The position numbers and the translations under genes were made by a program. From Pseudolabrys sp. Root1462 (lineage in GTDB: Bacteria; Pseudomonadota; Alphaproteobacteria; Rhizobiales; Xanthobacteraceae), in the NCBI RefSeq assembly GCF_001426945.1, contig NZ_LMFS01000001.1, positions 895,757 through 959,756 of the forward strand: DNA of 64,000 nt, read 5' to 3'. Under the pieces are notes generated by a model, which was not told the origin of the DNA, did not search any database, and saw only the letters and a program-made list of their open reading frames with translations. Positions within the stretch are counted from its first letter, which is position 1. Each line of letters begins with the position of its first letter. Shown in pieces: positions 1-8,431 of the stretch.

Positions 1-1245
1 GATTCGCAAGGCGAGGGCGCACGCGCCGTACTCACTGTCTATCGCGATGCGGCGCAGGCCGCCGCGGAAGCCAGCGATGCTAGAGCTCGCACCGGTACGT
101 CGCTCGGCCCGCTGGACGGCGCCATCGTCACCATCAAGGATCTATTCGATGTCGCCGGGGAGGTGACGCGGGCCGGCTCGAAGGTGATCGCCGCCGAAGG
201 CAAGGTCGCGGTCGAGGATGCGGTCATCGTGCAGCGTCTCCGCGCCGCCGGCGCGGTGATCGTCGGCAAGACCAACATGTCGGAGTTCGCCTTCACCGGC
301 GTCGGCGCCAATCCGCATTTTGGCACGCCGGGTAATCCGGCCGACCGCGCCCGGGTGCCGGGCGGCTCGTCGTCGGGCGCCGGCGTCGCGGTCGCCGATG
401 ACATGTGCGAGATCGGCATCGGCAGCGACACTGGCGGCTCGGTCCGAATTCCGGCCTCGCTGTGCGGAGTCATCGGTTTCAAGCCTTCGAGGCAGCGTGT
501 GCCGACCGTCGGGGCTTTTCCGCTGTCCTATTCGCTCGATTCGATCGGGCCGCTGGCGAAGTCGGTGGCGCAATGCGCCGCGGCCGACGCAGTCATGGCG
601 GGCGAAGCGCCGTGGACGCTCGATGCCGCGCCGCTTGCCGGTCTACGCGTCGGCGTCGCTCAGGGACTGCCGCTGGAAAATCTCGACGACACCGTCGGCC
701 GGCGCTTTCCCGAAGCGCTCGACCGGCTCGAGAAAGCTGGTGTGCGGCTGTCCTATGAGAAGTTGCCGATGTTCGACGACATGATGGCGCTGCAGATGCG
801 CATCAGCATTCTCGTCGCCGAGGCTTACTCAGTCCACAGCGAGCGCATGACGCAGCACGCCGCTGGAGTTGATCCGGTCGTCGCGGCGCGACTGATCAAG
901 GGCAAGGATATCGCGGCGCATGATTACATCAACGCCGTGCGCACGCGTCAGGCGCTGATCCGCGCCCTGGACGAGCGCATGCGCGATATTGATGTGCTGG
1001 TGATGCCATCGACCGCGACAGTCGCGCCGCGGCTCGACGAACTCGGCGAGCCGAAGGCCTTCCTGCAGCGCAACGCCATGCTATTGCGCAACACCACCAT
1101 CGGCAATTTCTTCGATCTCTGCGGCGTTTCGATTCCGTTGCCGCGCGACGGCCTGTTGCCGACCGGCCTGATGCTGTTGGCGCGTAATGGCCACGACCGG
1201 CAACTGCTGCGTTTCGCTGCCGCTGTGGAGAAGCTGTTCGGCTAG
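1..1245 (+). CDS. Amidase signature-family hydrolase (5' partial)
   Basis: This is the 3' part of an amidase-signature enzyme, a family that hydrolyses amide or ester bonds. The reading frame is open from base 1, so the true start lies upstream of the window. The Ser-cisSer-Lys triad is visible: the lysine in 'TIKDLFD' (about codon 45), the cis-serine in the glycine/serine loop 'GGSSSGAG', and the nucleophilic serine in 'GSDTGGSVRIPA'. About 414 residues are present, close to a full family length, so few residues are missing. The substrate cannot be inferred from sequence. It ends 5 bp from a convergent MarR gene, so the two are not one operon. Confidence 0.9.
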   Translation, partial: DSQGEGARAVLTVYRDAAQAAAEASDARARTGTSLGPLDGAIVTIKDLFDVAGEVTRAGSKVIAAEGKVAVEDAVIVQRLRAAGAVIVGKTNMSEFAFTGVGANPHFGTPGNPADRARVPGGSSSGAGVAVADDMCEIGIGSDTGGSVRIPASLCGVIGFKPSRQRVPTVGAFPLSYSLDSIGPLAKSVAQCAAADAVMAGEAPWTLDAAPLAGLRVGVAQGLPLENLDDTVGRRFPEALDRLEKAGVRLSYEKLPMFDDMMALQMRISILVAEAYSVHSERMTQHAAGVDPVVAARLIKGKDIAAHDYINAVRTRQALIRALDERMRDIDVLVMPSTATVAPRLDELGEPKAFLQRNAMLLRNTTIGNFFDLCGVSIPLPRDGLLPTGLMLLARNGHDRQLLRFAAAVEKLFG

Positions 1246-1249
1246 ATCC

Positions 1250-1783
1250 TTACAGCTTGCGCAGCGCTTCCATCAGCGCGCGATAGGGGGCGTCGCCGAG
1301 CTTGGCGCGCAGACCGGCCTCGTGGGTGTCGGCGAGCGCCATGGCCTGCTTCAACGTCGTCTGCCCCGTCGGTGTCAGGCGCAAGGCGTGGCGGCGGCCA
1401 TCGGCACTCGATGGCAGGCGTTCGATAAGGCGGCGTTTCTGTAGGCGGTTGAGGAGCCGCACCAGCCGCGCCCGTTCGATCGCCAGTGTGTTGCCGAGTT
1501 CGGCTTGGGACAGGCCTTCATTGGCATTGATGACAGACAGCACAGAAAACTGCGCCGGGCTGATCTCAAGCGGCGACAGCGTACGGATGAAGTCTTGAAA
1601 CACCCAGATCTGCAAACGGCGGATGAAGTAGCCGAGGTGGCCGTCGAGCGGGCCGAGGTCGCTGACGGCGCCGGCTCTGCGGCGGCCGGCCGCGGGCTTC
1701 TCGGCGGAAGCGCCGTCCTCGGCGACTCCGCCGCTGCTGGCCCGCATCGCGGTCGTCGCCCTGCTTGGCCCGGCCTTCTGCAT
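1250..1783 (-). CDS. MarR-family transcriptional regulator
   Basis: A 177-residue winged-helix regulator. About 45 N-terminal residues are low-complexity (rich in Ala, Gly and Arg). The MarR core follows, with the recognition region 'LSQAELGNTLAIERARLVRLLNRL' in two adjacent stretches and the wing 'SADGRRHALRLTPTG'. The ATG has an AGGGAG Shine-Dalgarno about 9 bases upstream. It is divergent from the branched-chain-type ABC importer, with a 7-bp inverted repeat in the shared intergenic region, so autoregulation and control of the importer are plausible. The ligand is unknown. The N-terminal extension is unusual for MarR proteins, and a downstream start cannot be excluded. Confidence 0.85.
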   Translation of the reverse strand: MQKAGPSRATTAMRASSGGVAEDGASAEKPAAGRRRAGAVSDLGPLDGHLGYFIRRLQIWVFQDFIRTLSPLEISPAQFSVLSVINANEGLSQAELGNTLAIERARLVRLLNRLQKRRLIERLPSSADGRRHALRLTPTGQTTLKQAMALADTHEAGLRAKLGDAPYRALMEALRKL

Positions 1784-1851
1784 CCGGCATTGCTCCCTGA
1801 TGGCGGCGCGTCATAAGAGATGGCGCCTGTCCGATTATGGTGTTGACGGGA

Positions 1852-1872
1852 ATTGTTGTCCTAGTCAACAAT
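1852..1872. promoter_or_regulatory. Candidate MarR operator (inverted repeat)
   Basis: Perfect 7-bp arms ATTGTTG (1852-1858) and CAACAAT (1866-1872) are separated by 7 bp in the divergent MarR/ABC-importer intergenic region. The size and spacing fit a MarR dimer site. The assignment is inference from position. Confidence 0.5.
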
Positions 1873-2017
1873 ACGATCCAAATTTGGCGATCACGGGCGT
1901 CGCTCGGCCGGAAGCGGCCGGCGTTGCCCGTGTCCGCGTTGTGTGCCTGTCAAAGCCGGAATAAATCCGGCATCATCTATTGAAACCGGCCATCGTCGGC
2001 CAGGGGGAGGAAATGCC

Positions 2018-3262
2018 ATGACCAACAAGACACCCAGGAACACTGCCGGCGTCAGCCGCCGCACCGTGACCGCCGGTCTCGGCGCGCTCGGTCTTACCGC
2101 GGGACTCGCGCCCTTTAACATCGCGCGCGCCGCCGGGCCGCTGAAGGTCGGCGTGCTGCTGCCGCGCTCCGGCTATCAGGCGGGCATCGGCCAGGACTGC
2201 CAGCGCGGCGTCGATATCGCGGCCGGCATTCTCAAGGATCTTGGCTATCCCGAACTCGAGATCGTCAATGCCGATACCGAAACCAATGTCGATGTCGCCC
2301 GCTCGCGCGCCGAGAAGCTGATCGGCGAGGGCGCCCAGCTACTGATGGGAGCGTTCGATAGCGGTCAGTCGAGCGCCATCGCGCAGGTCGCCGAGCAGAA
2401 GGGCATCCCCTTCGTCATCAATATCGCAGCCGCGCCGCCGATCACGGAGCAGGGCTACAAGTTCGTGTTCCGCAACTTCCCGACCGCGGGCATGATCCTG
2501 CGCGATGCCTTCGTCGACCAGAAGGAAATCTTCGAACTCACCGGTGCGTCGCCGAAGACTGCGGTGTTTATGCATGTCAACGACACCTTCGGCACGGCGA
2601 TGGCCGGCGGCATCGGCGCGGTGATGCCGAAGTTCAACATGCCGTACAAGATCCTCGAGACCATCCCTTACGATCCGGCGGCGCGCGATCTCTCGGTCGA
2701 ACTGGCCAAGGCCAAGGCGACCGGCGCCGAGATCCTGCTGATGGTCAGCCGTCTCAACGACGCTATCTTGCTGACCCGCGAGATGGTCAAGCAGCGCTGG
2801 TCGCCGACCTCGATCATGAGCATGGGTCCGGGCTGGTACGAAGACCAGTACCTCAAGACTCTCGGCAAGCTGTCGGACGGCCCGCTGAGCTTTGCGCCGT
2901 GGTACGATCCGAACAAGAAGCTGTCGAAGGCACTCGAGGCTGCGCTGGCAAAATCAAGCCCCGGCGTCAACCTCAACACCAACCACGTCTATACCTTCGA
3001 GGCGCTGCTGGTCGCCGCCGACGCCTACAAGCGCGCCGGTTCGACCGATCCGAAGGCGCTGGCCGACGCGATCCGCAAGACCGACATCAAGGACAATTCC
3101 TCGATCGGTCCTGGCATCTCGTTCGACGCCAAGGGCCAGAACGACAAGATCATCGGCGGCGGCATCCAGAACCGCGGCGGCAAGCTCGTCACCGTGGCGC
3201 CGAAGGAAGCGGCCAACGCCAAGCCGGACTGGCCGCTGAAGCCGTACAATCAGCGTTCGTAA
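2018..3262 (+). CDS. ABC transporter substrate-binding protein, branched-chain amino acid type
   Basis: A 414-residue periplasmic binding protein of the LivK/HAAT type. It starts at ATG 2018, which has a GGGGAGG Shine-Dalgarno 8-15 bases upstream; an in-frame start at 1943 lacks one. The N-terminus 'SRRTVTAGLGALGLTAG' followed by 'ARAAG' looks like a twin-arginine signal peptide. The mature part begins 'LKVGVLLPRSG', the usual first strand of type I binding proteins. It is the first gene of a five-gene importer operon. Ligands of such systems range from Leu/Ile/Val to amides and aromatic acids, and the sequence does not fix which. An inverted repeat pair separates it from the permease genes. 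Confidence 0.9.
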   Translation: MTNKTPRNTAGVSRRTVTAGLGALGLTAGLAPFNIARAAGPLKVGVLLPRSGYQAGIGQDCQRGVDIAAGILKDLGYPELEIVNADTETNVDVARSRAEKLIGEGAQLLMGAFDSGQSSAIAQVAEQKGIPFVINIAAAPPITEQGYKFVFRNFPTAGMILRDAFVDQKEIFELTGASPKTAVFMHVNDTFGTAMAGGIGAVMPKFNMPYKILETIPYDPAARDLSVELAKAKATGAEILLMVSRLNDAILLTREMVKQRWSPTSIMSMGPGWYEDQYLKTLGKLSDGPLSFAPWYDPNKKLSKALEAALAKSSPGVNLNTNHVYTFEALLVAADAYKRAGSTDPKALADAIRKTDIKDNSSIGPGISFDAKGQNDKIIGGGIQNRGGKLVTVAPKEAANAKPDWPLKPYNQRS

Positions 3263-3285
3263 GGCCTGGGGCTTTAAATATCGAC

Positions 3286-3378
3286 GTCATGGCCGGGCTT
3301 GTCCCGGCCATCCACGTCTTGTCTTATGAAAAGTGCAAGTAAGTCGTGGATGCTCGGGACAAGGCCGGGCACGGCGGC
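3286..3378. repeat. Inverted pair of dispersed palindromic repeats ('MAGLVPAIHV' repeat)
   Basis: The left copy (3286-3316) contains a perfect 7-bp hairpin, GGCCGGG/CCCGGCC at 3291-3309. The right copy (3345-3378) is a diverged inverse copy. One frame of the left copy encodes MAGLVPAIHV, a tag often seen in spurious ORFs of this bacterial group. The pair lies between the binding-protein gene and the permease genes, where it could stabilise or terminate the upstream transcript. Confidence 0.75.
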
Positions 3379-3419
3379 GAAGGGGTCCGTATCGGGCCCG
3401 GCGTTCCAAGGATTTTGAG

Positions 3420-4292
3420 TTGCCCTTCGACATCTATCTCAACGTCGCCGTCGGCGGCATCCTGACGGGTCTGGTCTACGGCCTGATGGCGCTCGGCCTG
3501 TCTGTGATCTTCGGCGTCGTCCGCGTCGTCAATTTCGCCCATGGCGAGATGATGACGGTGGCGATGTATATCGCCGTCACCTTGTTCTCAGCGTTTCACC
3601 TCGATCCGCTGATCATGCTGGTGCCGATTGCGGCCACTCTCGGCGCGTTTGGCTACGCGTTGCAGGCCGGCGTCATCAATCCGTTCATCACACGGCCGGA
3701 GCACAGCCAGTTTCTCCTGCTGGTCGCAGTCGCCATCATCCTGGTCAACATCCTGCTCATCGCGTTCGGCCCGGACGCGAAGACCGTGCAGGTCTCCTAC
3801 GCCTATGACAGCTATCAACTCGGCCCGCTGATCGTCGACGCGACCAAGGCTTATGCAGCGCTGGCGGCGCTGGTCGTTGCGGCGGCGCTGTTCTGCTTCT
3901 TCCAATATACGACGCTCGGGACGGCGATCCGCGCCTGCGCCGACAACTACACCGGCGCTCTGGTGGTCGGCCTCGACGTCAAGCATCTTTACGCGCTCAC
4001 TTTCGCCCTTGGCTCGGCTTGCGTCGGCGCCGCCGGCGTCATGCTGGCGCTGATCGTCGACGTGACGCCGTCCATCGGCCCAGCCTATACCTTGCTCGCC
4101 TTCATCATCGTCATCACCGGCGGTCTCGGTTCGATGCCGGGAGCCTTGATCGGCGGGGTGATGATCGGGCTCACTGAAGCGTTGGCCGGGTTGCTGTTCA
4201 CGCCGTCGGCCAAGAGCATGTTTTCGTTCGCCATCCTCGTTCTTGTGCTGCTGTTCCGGCCGCAAGGCATCCTCGGCAAGAAGGTCGCGTGA
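3420..4292 (+). CDS. livH: Branched-chain-type ABC transporter permease (LivH family)
   Basis: An integral membrane permease of the LivH family, 290 residues from the proposed TTG start at 3420. That start is preceded by AAGGA (3408-3412) with a 7-base spacer. An upstream ATG at 3333 would put repeat-derived basic sequence ahead of the first membrane helix and is unlikely. The N-terminus 'VAVGGILTGLVYGLMALGLS' followed by 'VVNFAHGEMM' is a family hallmark. The C-terminal 'GGLGSMPGALIGGVMIGL' segment is also typical. The stop overlaps the livM start (TGATG), indicating translational coupling. Confidence 0.92.
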   Translation: MPFDIYLNVAVGGILTGLVYGLMALGLSVIFGVVRVVNFAHGEMMTVAMYIAVTLFSAFHLDPLIMLVPIAATLGAFGYALQAGVINPFITRPEHSQFLLLVAVAIILVNILLIAFGPDAKTVQVSYAYDSYQLGPLIVDATKAYAALAALVVAAALFCFFQYTTLGTAIRACADNYTGALVVGLDVKHLYALTFALGSACVGAAGVMLALIVDVTPSIGPAYTLLAFIIVITGGLGSMPGALIGGVMIGLTEALAGLLFTPSAKSMFSFAILVLVLLFRPQGILGKKVA

Positions 4293-5296
4293 TGCTGGGC
4301 CGCCTTACCGAAGGCCTGTCGGCCCGCACCCTCATTCTTCTCCTGTTGCTGCTTGCCGTAATGCTGGCGGCGCCATTCTTCGCCAGCGACTATCTGCTCA
4401 CCGTGCTGATCCTGATCCTCTACTTCGCCTATGTCGGGCAGGCGTGGAACATCATGATGGGCTTTGCCGGACAACTGTCCCTCGGTCATGCACTCTATGT
4501 AGGCCTCGGCGCCTATACGGCGGCGGCACTCTACGTCCATTTCGGCATTGGGCCGTGGATCGGCCTCCTCATCGCCATTCCGATCGCCGCTTTGGCCGGC
4601 GCCTTCATCGGGTACCTGGCCTTCCGCTTCAAGGTCGGCGGCGTTTATTTCGCCATTCTGACGATCGCTTTCGCGGAATTCGCCCGCGTCGGTTTCGACC
4701 ATCTGGCCTTCACCAAGGGCTCGTCCGGCCTGTTCCTGCCGGTGGCGCAATACTCGAAGAACGATCTCTGGCACCTGCGTGGTCAGCCGGTGATGTTCTA
4801 TTACGTGCTGCTGGTCGCGGTGGTGGCGGCCTTCATCGGCTGCCGTGCGCTGCTGCAGAGCCGCATCGGCTACTTCTGGCTCGCCATCCGCGAGGACGAG
4901 GAAGCCGCGCGCTCAGCCGGCATCGATACGTTCCGCTACAAGATGATCGCGGTGGTCATTTCGGCGGCGATGACTTCGTTCGCCGGTGTCATCTACGCCT
5001 TTTATTACAACAACCTGTTTCCGGAGCAGGTCTTCCACATCTCGCGCTCGATCGAAATCATCCTCGGCCCGATCGTCGGCGGTGTCGGCACCTTGTTCGG
5101 ACCGATCCTCGGCGCCTTCGTGCTGACGGGGCTCGCCGAGTCGCTGACCGAAGGCCTGCACGCCATCGGCATCGATATTCCCGGGGCCAAACAGGTTTTC
5201 TACGGCATCTGCCTGCTGTTCGTGATCATGGCCCTGCCGGACGGCGTATGGCCGTGGGTCAAGCGCCGGCTCGGCCTCGCGGAGCGAGCACCATGA
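4292..5296 (+). CDS. livM: Branched-chain-type ABC transporter permease (LivM family)
   Basis: A 334-residue second permease of the importer, with about nine hydrophobic helices. Family motifs visible are 'AWNIMMGFAGQLSLGHA', the EAA-like loop 'REDEEAARSAGID' that contacts the ATPase, and 'GPIVGGVGTLFGPILGA'. ATG 4292 overlaps the livH stop; a GTG at 4289 is an alternative in the same frame. Its stop overlaps the livG start (ATGA), so livH-M-G-F are probably translated as a unit. Confidence 0.92.
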   Translation: MLGRLTEGLSARTLILLLLLLAVMLAAPFFASDYLLTVLILILYFAYVGQAWNIMMGFAGQLSLGHALYVGLGAYTAAALYVHFGIGPWIGLLIAIPIAALAGAFIGYLAFRFKVGGVYFAILTIAFAEFARVGFDHLAFTKGSSGLFLPVAQYSKNDLWHLRGQPVMFYYVLLVAVVAAFIGCRALLQSRIGYFWLAIREDEEAARSAGIDTFRYKMIAVVISAAMTSFAGVIYAFYYNNLFPEQVFHISRSIEIILGPIVGGVGTLFGPILGAFVLTGLAESLTEGLHAIGIDIPGAKQVFYGICLLFVIMALPDGVWPWVKRRLGLAERAP

Positions 5297-6018
5297 CCGC
5301 GCTTCTCAAAATCGAAGGCATCAGCAAGCGCTTCCGCGGCCTGCTCGCGGTGGACAAGGTCAGCTTCGAGGTGCCGCAGGGCGGCATCCACGCCGTGATT
5401 GGGCCAAACGGCGCTGGCAAGACCACGCTGTTCAACATGATTGCCGGCGTCCATGCGCCTGATGGCGGCGCCATCACCTTCGCCGGCGAACGCATCGACG
5501 GTCTGCCACCCAATCAGGTTTGTCAGCGCGGCATTGGCCGCACCTTCCAGATCGTAAGGCCATTTCCGGCGCTCTCGGTCGAGGACAATGTCATTGTGGG
5601 CGCGCTGATGCACCGTCGCGACGTGACGGCTGCGCGCGCTCACGCCCACGAGGTCATGCGTCGGCTTGATCTCTACGACAAGCGGGCACAGCGCGCCGCA
5701 TCGATGACGCTACCGGACCGCAAGCGGCTCGAGGTCGCCCGCGCGCTCGCCACCGATCCGAAGCTGTTGCTGCTCGACGAGGTCATGGCCGGCCTGCGCC
5801 CGACCGAGACAGACCGCATCGTCTCTATCCTGCGCGACCTCAATCGGGACACCGGCCTGACCATCCTGCTTATCGAGCACGTCATGCGCGCCGTAATGGC
5901 GCTCGCCCAGCAGATCGTCGTGCTGCACCACGGCGCCAATATCGCCGAAGGCGCGCCAACCGACGTCGTACGCGACAAGGCCGTAATCGACTCCTATCTC
6001 GGCGCGGAGGCGGTCTGA
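5293..6018 (+). CDS. livG: Branched-chain-type ABC transporter ATP-binding protein (LivG family)
   Basis: A 241-residue cytoplasmic ATPase. Walker A is 'GPNGAGKTT' and Walker B is 'LLLLDEVMAGL', with the LivG-type 'VMAGL' continuation. The signature loop reads 'MTLPDRKRLEVARA' rather than LSGGQ, a variant found in many LivG proteins. The H-loop histidine is in 'LLIEHVM'. It overlaps livM at its start by ATGA and livF at its end. Confidence 0.92.
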   Translation: MTALLKIEGISKRFRGLLAVDKVSFEVPQGGIHAVIGPNGAGKTTLFNMIAGVHAPDGGAITFAGERIDGLPPNQVCQRGIGRTFQIVRPFPALSVEDNVIVGALMHRRDVTAARAHAHEVMRRLDLYDKRAQRAASMTLPDRKRLEVARALATDPKLLLLDEVMAGLRPTETDRIVSILRDLNRDTGLTILLIEHVMRAVMALAQQIVVLHHGANIAEGAPTDVVRDKAVIDSYLGAEAV

Positions 6019-6722
6019 TGCTTCTCGTCGAAAACGTCGATGTCCACTACGGCGACGCGCAGGCGCTCGACGGTGTCACACTGGAGATTCCCGAGCGTGC
6101 CATCGTCGCCATCGTCGGTGCCAATGGCGCCGGCAAGACGTCGCTGATCCGCGCCATCGCCGGCATTAACAGGCCGACGCGGGGCCGCATTCTCTATCGC
6201 GGCGACAACATCGCCGGCCTGCCTAGCTACAAGGTCTGCAATCTCGGCATCGGCCAGGTCGCCGAAGGCCGCCAGGTGTTTCCGACCCTGACCATCGCAG
6301 AGAATCTGGCGATGGGGGCGATGATCCCGCGCGCCCGCGCCAACCGCGAGCGCAATCTCGAGCGCGTCTACGCGATGTTTCCTCGCCTTGCCGAACGCCG
6401 CGCGCAGGCGGCCGGCACCTTATCCGGTGGCGAGCAGCAGATGCTGGCGATCGGGCGTTGCCTGATGGGGGAGCCGGAGGTGGTGATGTTCGACGAGCCG
6501 TCGCTCGGCCTTGCGCCGGCGGTGGTGCAGCAAGTGCTGGCGACGGTGCGCGATCTCAATCGCGACGGGTTGACCTGCGTGCTGGTCGAGCAGAACGTCG
6601 CGGTGTCGCTCAAGCTGGCGAGCCACGCTTATGTGCTCGAGAATGGCCGAATTACCCTGTCCGGCACGGGCGAGGCGCTGCTCGGCGACGACCGCGTACG
6701 GCAGGCCTATCTCGGGATCTGA
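6018..6722 (+). CDS. livF: Branched-chain-type ABC transporter ATP-binding protein (LivF family)
   Basis: A 234-residue partner ATPase. Walker A is 'GANGAGKTS', the LivF-specific 'VAEGRQVFPTLTIAENL' follows, the signature is 'LSGGEQQMLAIGR', Walker B is 'VVMFDEPSLGLAP' and the switch region is 'LVEQNV'. ATG 6018 shares its A with the livG TGA stop. It is the last gene of the five-gene importer operon; a small opposite-strand gene follows 3 bp later. Confidence 0.93.
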   Translation: MLLVENVDVHYGDAQALDGVTLEIPERAIVAIVGANGAGKTSLIRAIAGINRPTRGRILYRGDNIAGLPSYKVCNLGIGQVAEGRQVFPTLTIAENLAMGAMIPRARANRERNLERVYAMFPRLAERRAQAAGTLSGGEQQMLAIGRCLMGEPEVVMFDEPSLGLAPAVVQQVLATVRDLNRDGLTCVLVEQNVAVSLKLASHAYVLENGRITLSGTGEALLGDDRVRQAYLGI

Positions 6723-6725
6723 GGA

Positions 6726-6944
6726 CTAGCGCCGCACCGAACCGTGACCGCGGCGGCCCTGACGCATCAGCAGATCGAGCGCGGCGACGCGCAGGCTCAG
6801 CGGATAGTGAGGATAGCTGGCGCGCAGAAGCTTGAGCGCTTCGGCGTCGGTGGCGGGGGAGTAGCGCATTACGCTGTCGGCCATGTGCCGGGCATCGGTG
6901 GCCGGGTCGGCGGAGCGGCGCGCGAGGGGAAGAGCTTCACCCAT
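6726..6944 (-). CDS. Small conserved-looking protein of unknown function
   Basis: A 72-residue basic protein ending a few bases from the livF stop. ATG 6944 has AGGA about 7 bases upstream; an in-frame GTG lies at 6971. The core 'ATDAEALKLLRASYPHYPLSLRVAALDLLMRQ' (two adjacent stretches) reads as a helical protein and resembles small uncharacterised rhizobial proteins I have seen. It has no signal peptide and no membrane helix. The opposite strand also carries an open frame, but that one lacks a protein-like composition. No function is proposed. Confidence 0.5.
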   Translation of the reverse strand: MGEALPLARRSADPATDARHMADSVMRYSPATDAEALKLLRASYPHYPLSLRVAALDLLMRQGRRGHGSVRR

Positions 6945-7033
6945 TTTCAGTCCTGTGCGCTGTCGAACCACAATCTGGACCCGGCTCTTCCAGTCTGCGG
7001 CTTGGATGTTAGGGATTGGTTAACAACGCAAAC

Positions 7034-7058
7034 GGCCGACGGTTCCACACCGCCGGCC
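7034..7058 (-). terminator. Candidate terminator hairpin downstream of the FAH-family gene
   Basis: The arms GGCCGACGG (7034-7042) and CCGCCGGCC (7050-7058) form a 9-bp stem with one A-C mismatch. Read on the minus strand, a short T-containing stretch follows. It lies about 50 bp past the minus-strand hydrolase stop. The U-tract is weak. Confidence 0.4.
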
Positions 7059-7108
7059 ATTCAACAGCTAACTGATTCGCCTCGTACGCCGAAGCCGCAG
7101 TTTTAGGC

Positions 7109-7810
7109 TTACTTCAAGGGCTGACCGATGGTCACGGTCAGGCTGCCCACACCTTCGACACTGCATTCTAGCTTGTCGCCCGGCGCCAGGGCGCCGACGC
7201 CGGCCGGCGTGCCGGTCATGATGATGTCGCCGGCGGTGAGCTCCACCATTTTCGACAGGTCGGCGATGATCTCCGGCACATTCCAGATCATCTGGTTGAT
7301 GTTGCCGTCCTGGCGGACCTTGCCGTTGCAGGACAGCGTGATGCGCGCTTCCTTCGGATGGCCGATCTCGGAGGCGGGCTTGATCGGGCCGCACGGCGCC
7401 GAATGGTCGAAGTTCTTGCCGACTTCCCACGGCCGTTCGAGCTTGCGCGAGGCGATCTGCAGGTCGCGGCGCGTGAGGTCGATGCCGACCGCATAGCCGA
7501 AAATGCAGTCATTGGCTTTCTCGACCGGAATGTTGCGGCCGCCGCTCTTGAGGCAGACGACCAGTTCCACCTCCTGGTGCAGATCCTTGGTCAGCGACGG
7601 GTAGGGCACGGTGCCGCCATCGCCGACCACCTCATCGGGAAACTTGGCGAAGTAGAACGGCGGCAAGCGCTCGTCCTGACCCATTTCGCGAATGTGTTCG
7701 ACATAGTTGCGGCCGACACACCAGATGCGGCGGACCGGGAAGACCTTGGACGAGCCGGCAACCGCTATAGCGGCCTGCGGCGGCGCTGGGATGACGTAAT
7801 CCGCGCTCAT
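7109..7810 (-). CDS. Fumarylacetoacetate hydrolase-family protein (fumarylpyruvate hydrolase-like)
   Basis: A 233-residue FAH-fold enzyme. Its opening 'VRRIWCVGRNYVEHIREMG' and size resemble fumarylpyruvate hydrolases of the gentisate pathway, which split fumarylpyruvate into fumarate and pyruvate. The metal-binding acidic residues are visible in 'HQEVELVV' (E-x-E) and 'GIDLTRRDLQ' (D). The closing 'GDIIMTGTPAGVG' is a family signature. ATG 7810 is preferred over an in-frame 7882 start because homology-like sequence begins there. No gentisate dioxygenase or isomerase gene lies in the window, so the pathway role is inference. A MarR gene in the same orientation lies 108 bp upstream. Confidence 0.85.
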   Translation of the reverse strand: MSADYVIPAPPQAAIAVAGSSKVFPVRRIWCVGRNYVEHIREMGQDERLPPFYFAKFPDEVVGDGGTVPYPSLTKDLHQEVELVVCLKSGGRNIPVEKANDCIFGYAVGIDLTRRDLQIASRKLERPWEVGKNFDHSAPCGPIKPASEIGHPKEARITLSCNGKVRQDGNINQMIWNVPEIIADLSKMVELTAGDIIMTGTPAGVGALAPGDKLECSVEGVGSLTVTIGQPLK

Positions 7811-7918
7811 GGAGGGGGCCTTTTGCAAAGGGTGGAGGGACGGAACGCCGGAAGGCGCGGTCTCCGGTACCCTATTGTCCAAGCCCCGACAAGCGGCGGA
7901 CTGAGCAGGGCCGCCGGG

Positions 7919-8392
7919 CTAGACCGTAACGACCCGGCGCAGCGCCGTACGCAGCACGGCGGCTTCTTCGCCGCCATAAGCCGCTTCAAATTCGGCCTGC
8001 GCCTTGAGCCAATGCACGCGAGCGGCTTCGAATTTCGTTTTGCCTTTGGCGGTCAGCGATACCTGCCGGATTCGCGCGTCGTCCCCGGCCGCGATCGCGA
8101 CGAGCTTGTCGCGTTGCAGCGGTTTGAGGGCACGGCCGAGCGCTGTGCGGTCCAACACCAAGGCCTCGGCGAGGCGGCCGATGGTCATCGGCCCCAGGCG
8201 GGCGAGCCGGGACAGGATCGAATATTGCGAGCCGCTCAGTCTCGTGCTGGCCAGGTGCCGGTCGTAAACCTGGCTGAGATGCCGCGAAGCCTGGCGTAAC
8301 GCGAGGTTATTGCAAGGGGTTTCGTCGAAGGCCGATTGTGCCGCCTGGAGCGCCGCTGCGTCGCTCTCAGCTTTGCCATCGGTTCTCTGCAT
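7919..8392 (-). CDS. MarR-family transcriptional regulator
   Basis: A 157-residue regulator with a winged-helix core. 'LSGSQYSILSRLARLGPMT' is followed by the recognition helix 'LDRTALGRALKPLQ' and the wing 'DDARIRQVSLTAKG'. It is divergent from the MATE exporter. Two identical 14-bp sequences holding the palindrome TGCATATGCA lie in the intergenic region, a layout typical of MarR-controlled efflux genes. A drug-like or phenolic ligand is likely but not shown by sequence. Confidence 0.9.
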   Translation of the reverse strand: MQRTDGKAESDAAALQAAQSAFDETPCNNLALRQASRHLSQVYDRHLASTRLSGSQYSILSRLARLGPMTIGRLAEALVLDRTALGRALKPLQRDKLVAIAAGDDARIRQVSLTAKGKTKFEAARVHWLKAQAEFEAAYGGEEAAVLRTALRRVVTV

Positions 8393-8431
8393 GGCTCACA
8401 TACCCGGTCTCTGTCTGCGTTCTCTTGCCCA

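Noticed and set aside
2899-3342. ORFs ending in or containing 'MAGLVPAIHV' or 'VMPGLVPGIHDEH' (also 52292-52618)
   Set aside because: These peptides come from the dispersed palindromic repeat and are a well-known source of spurious gene calls.
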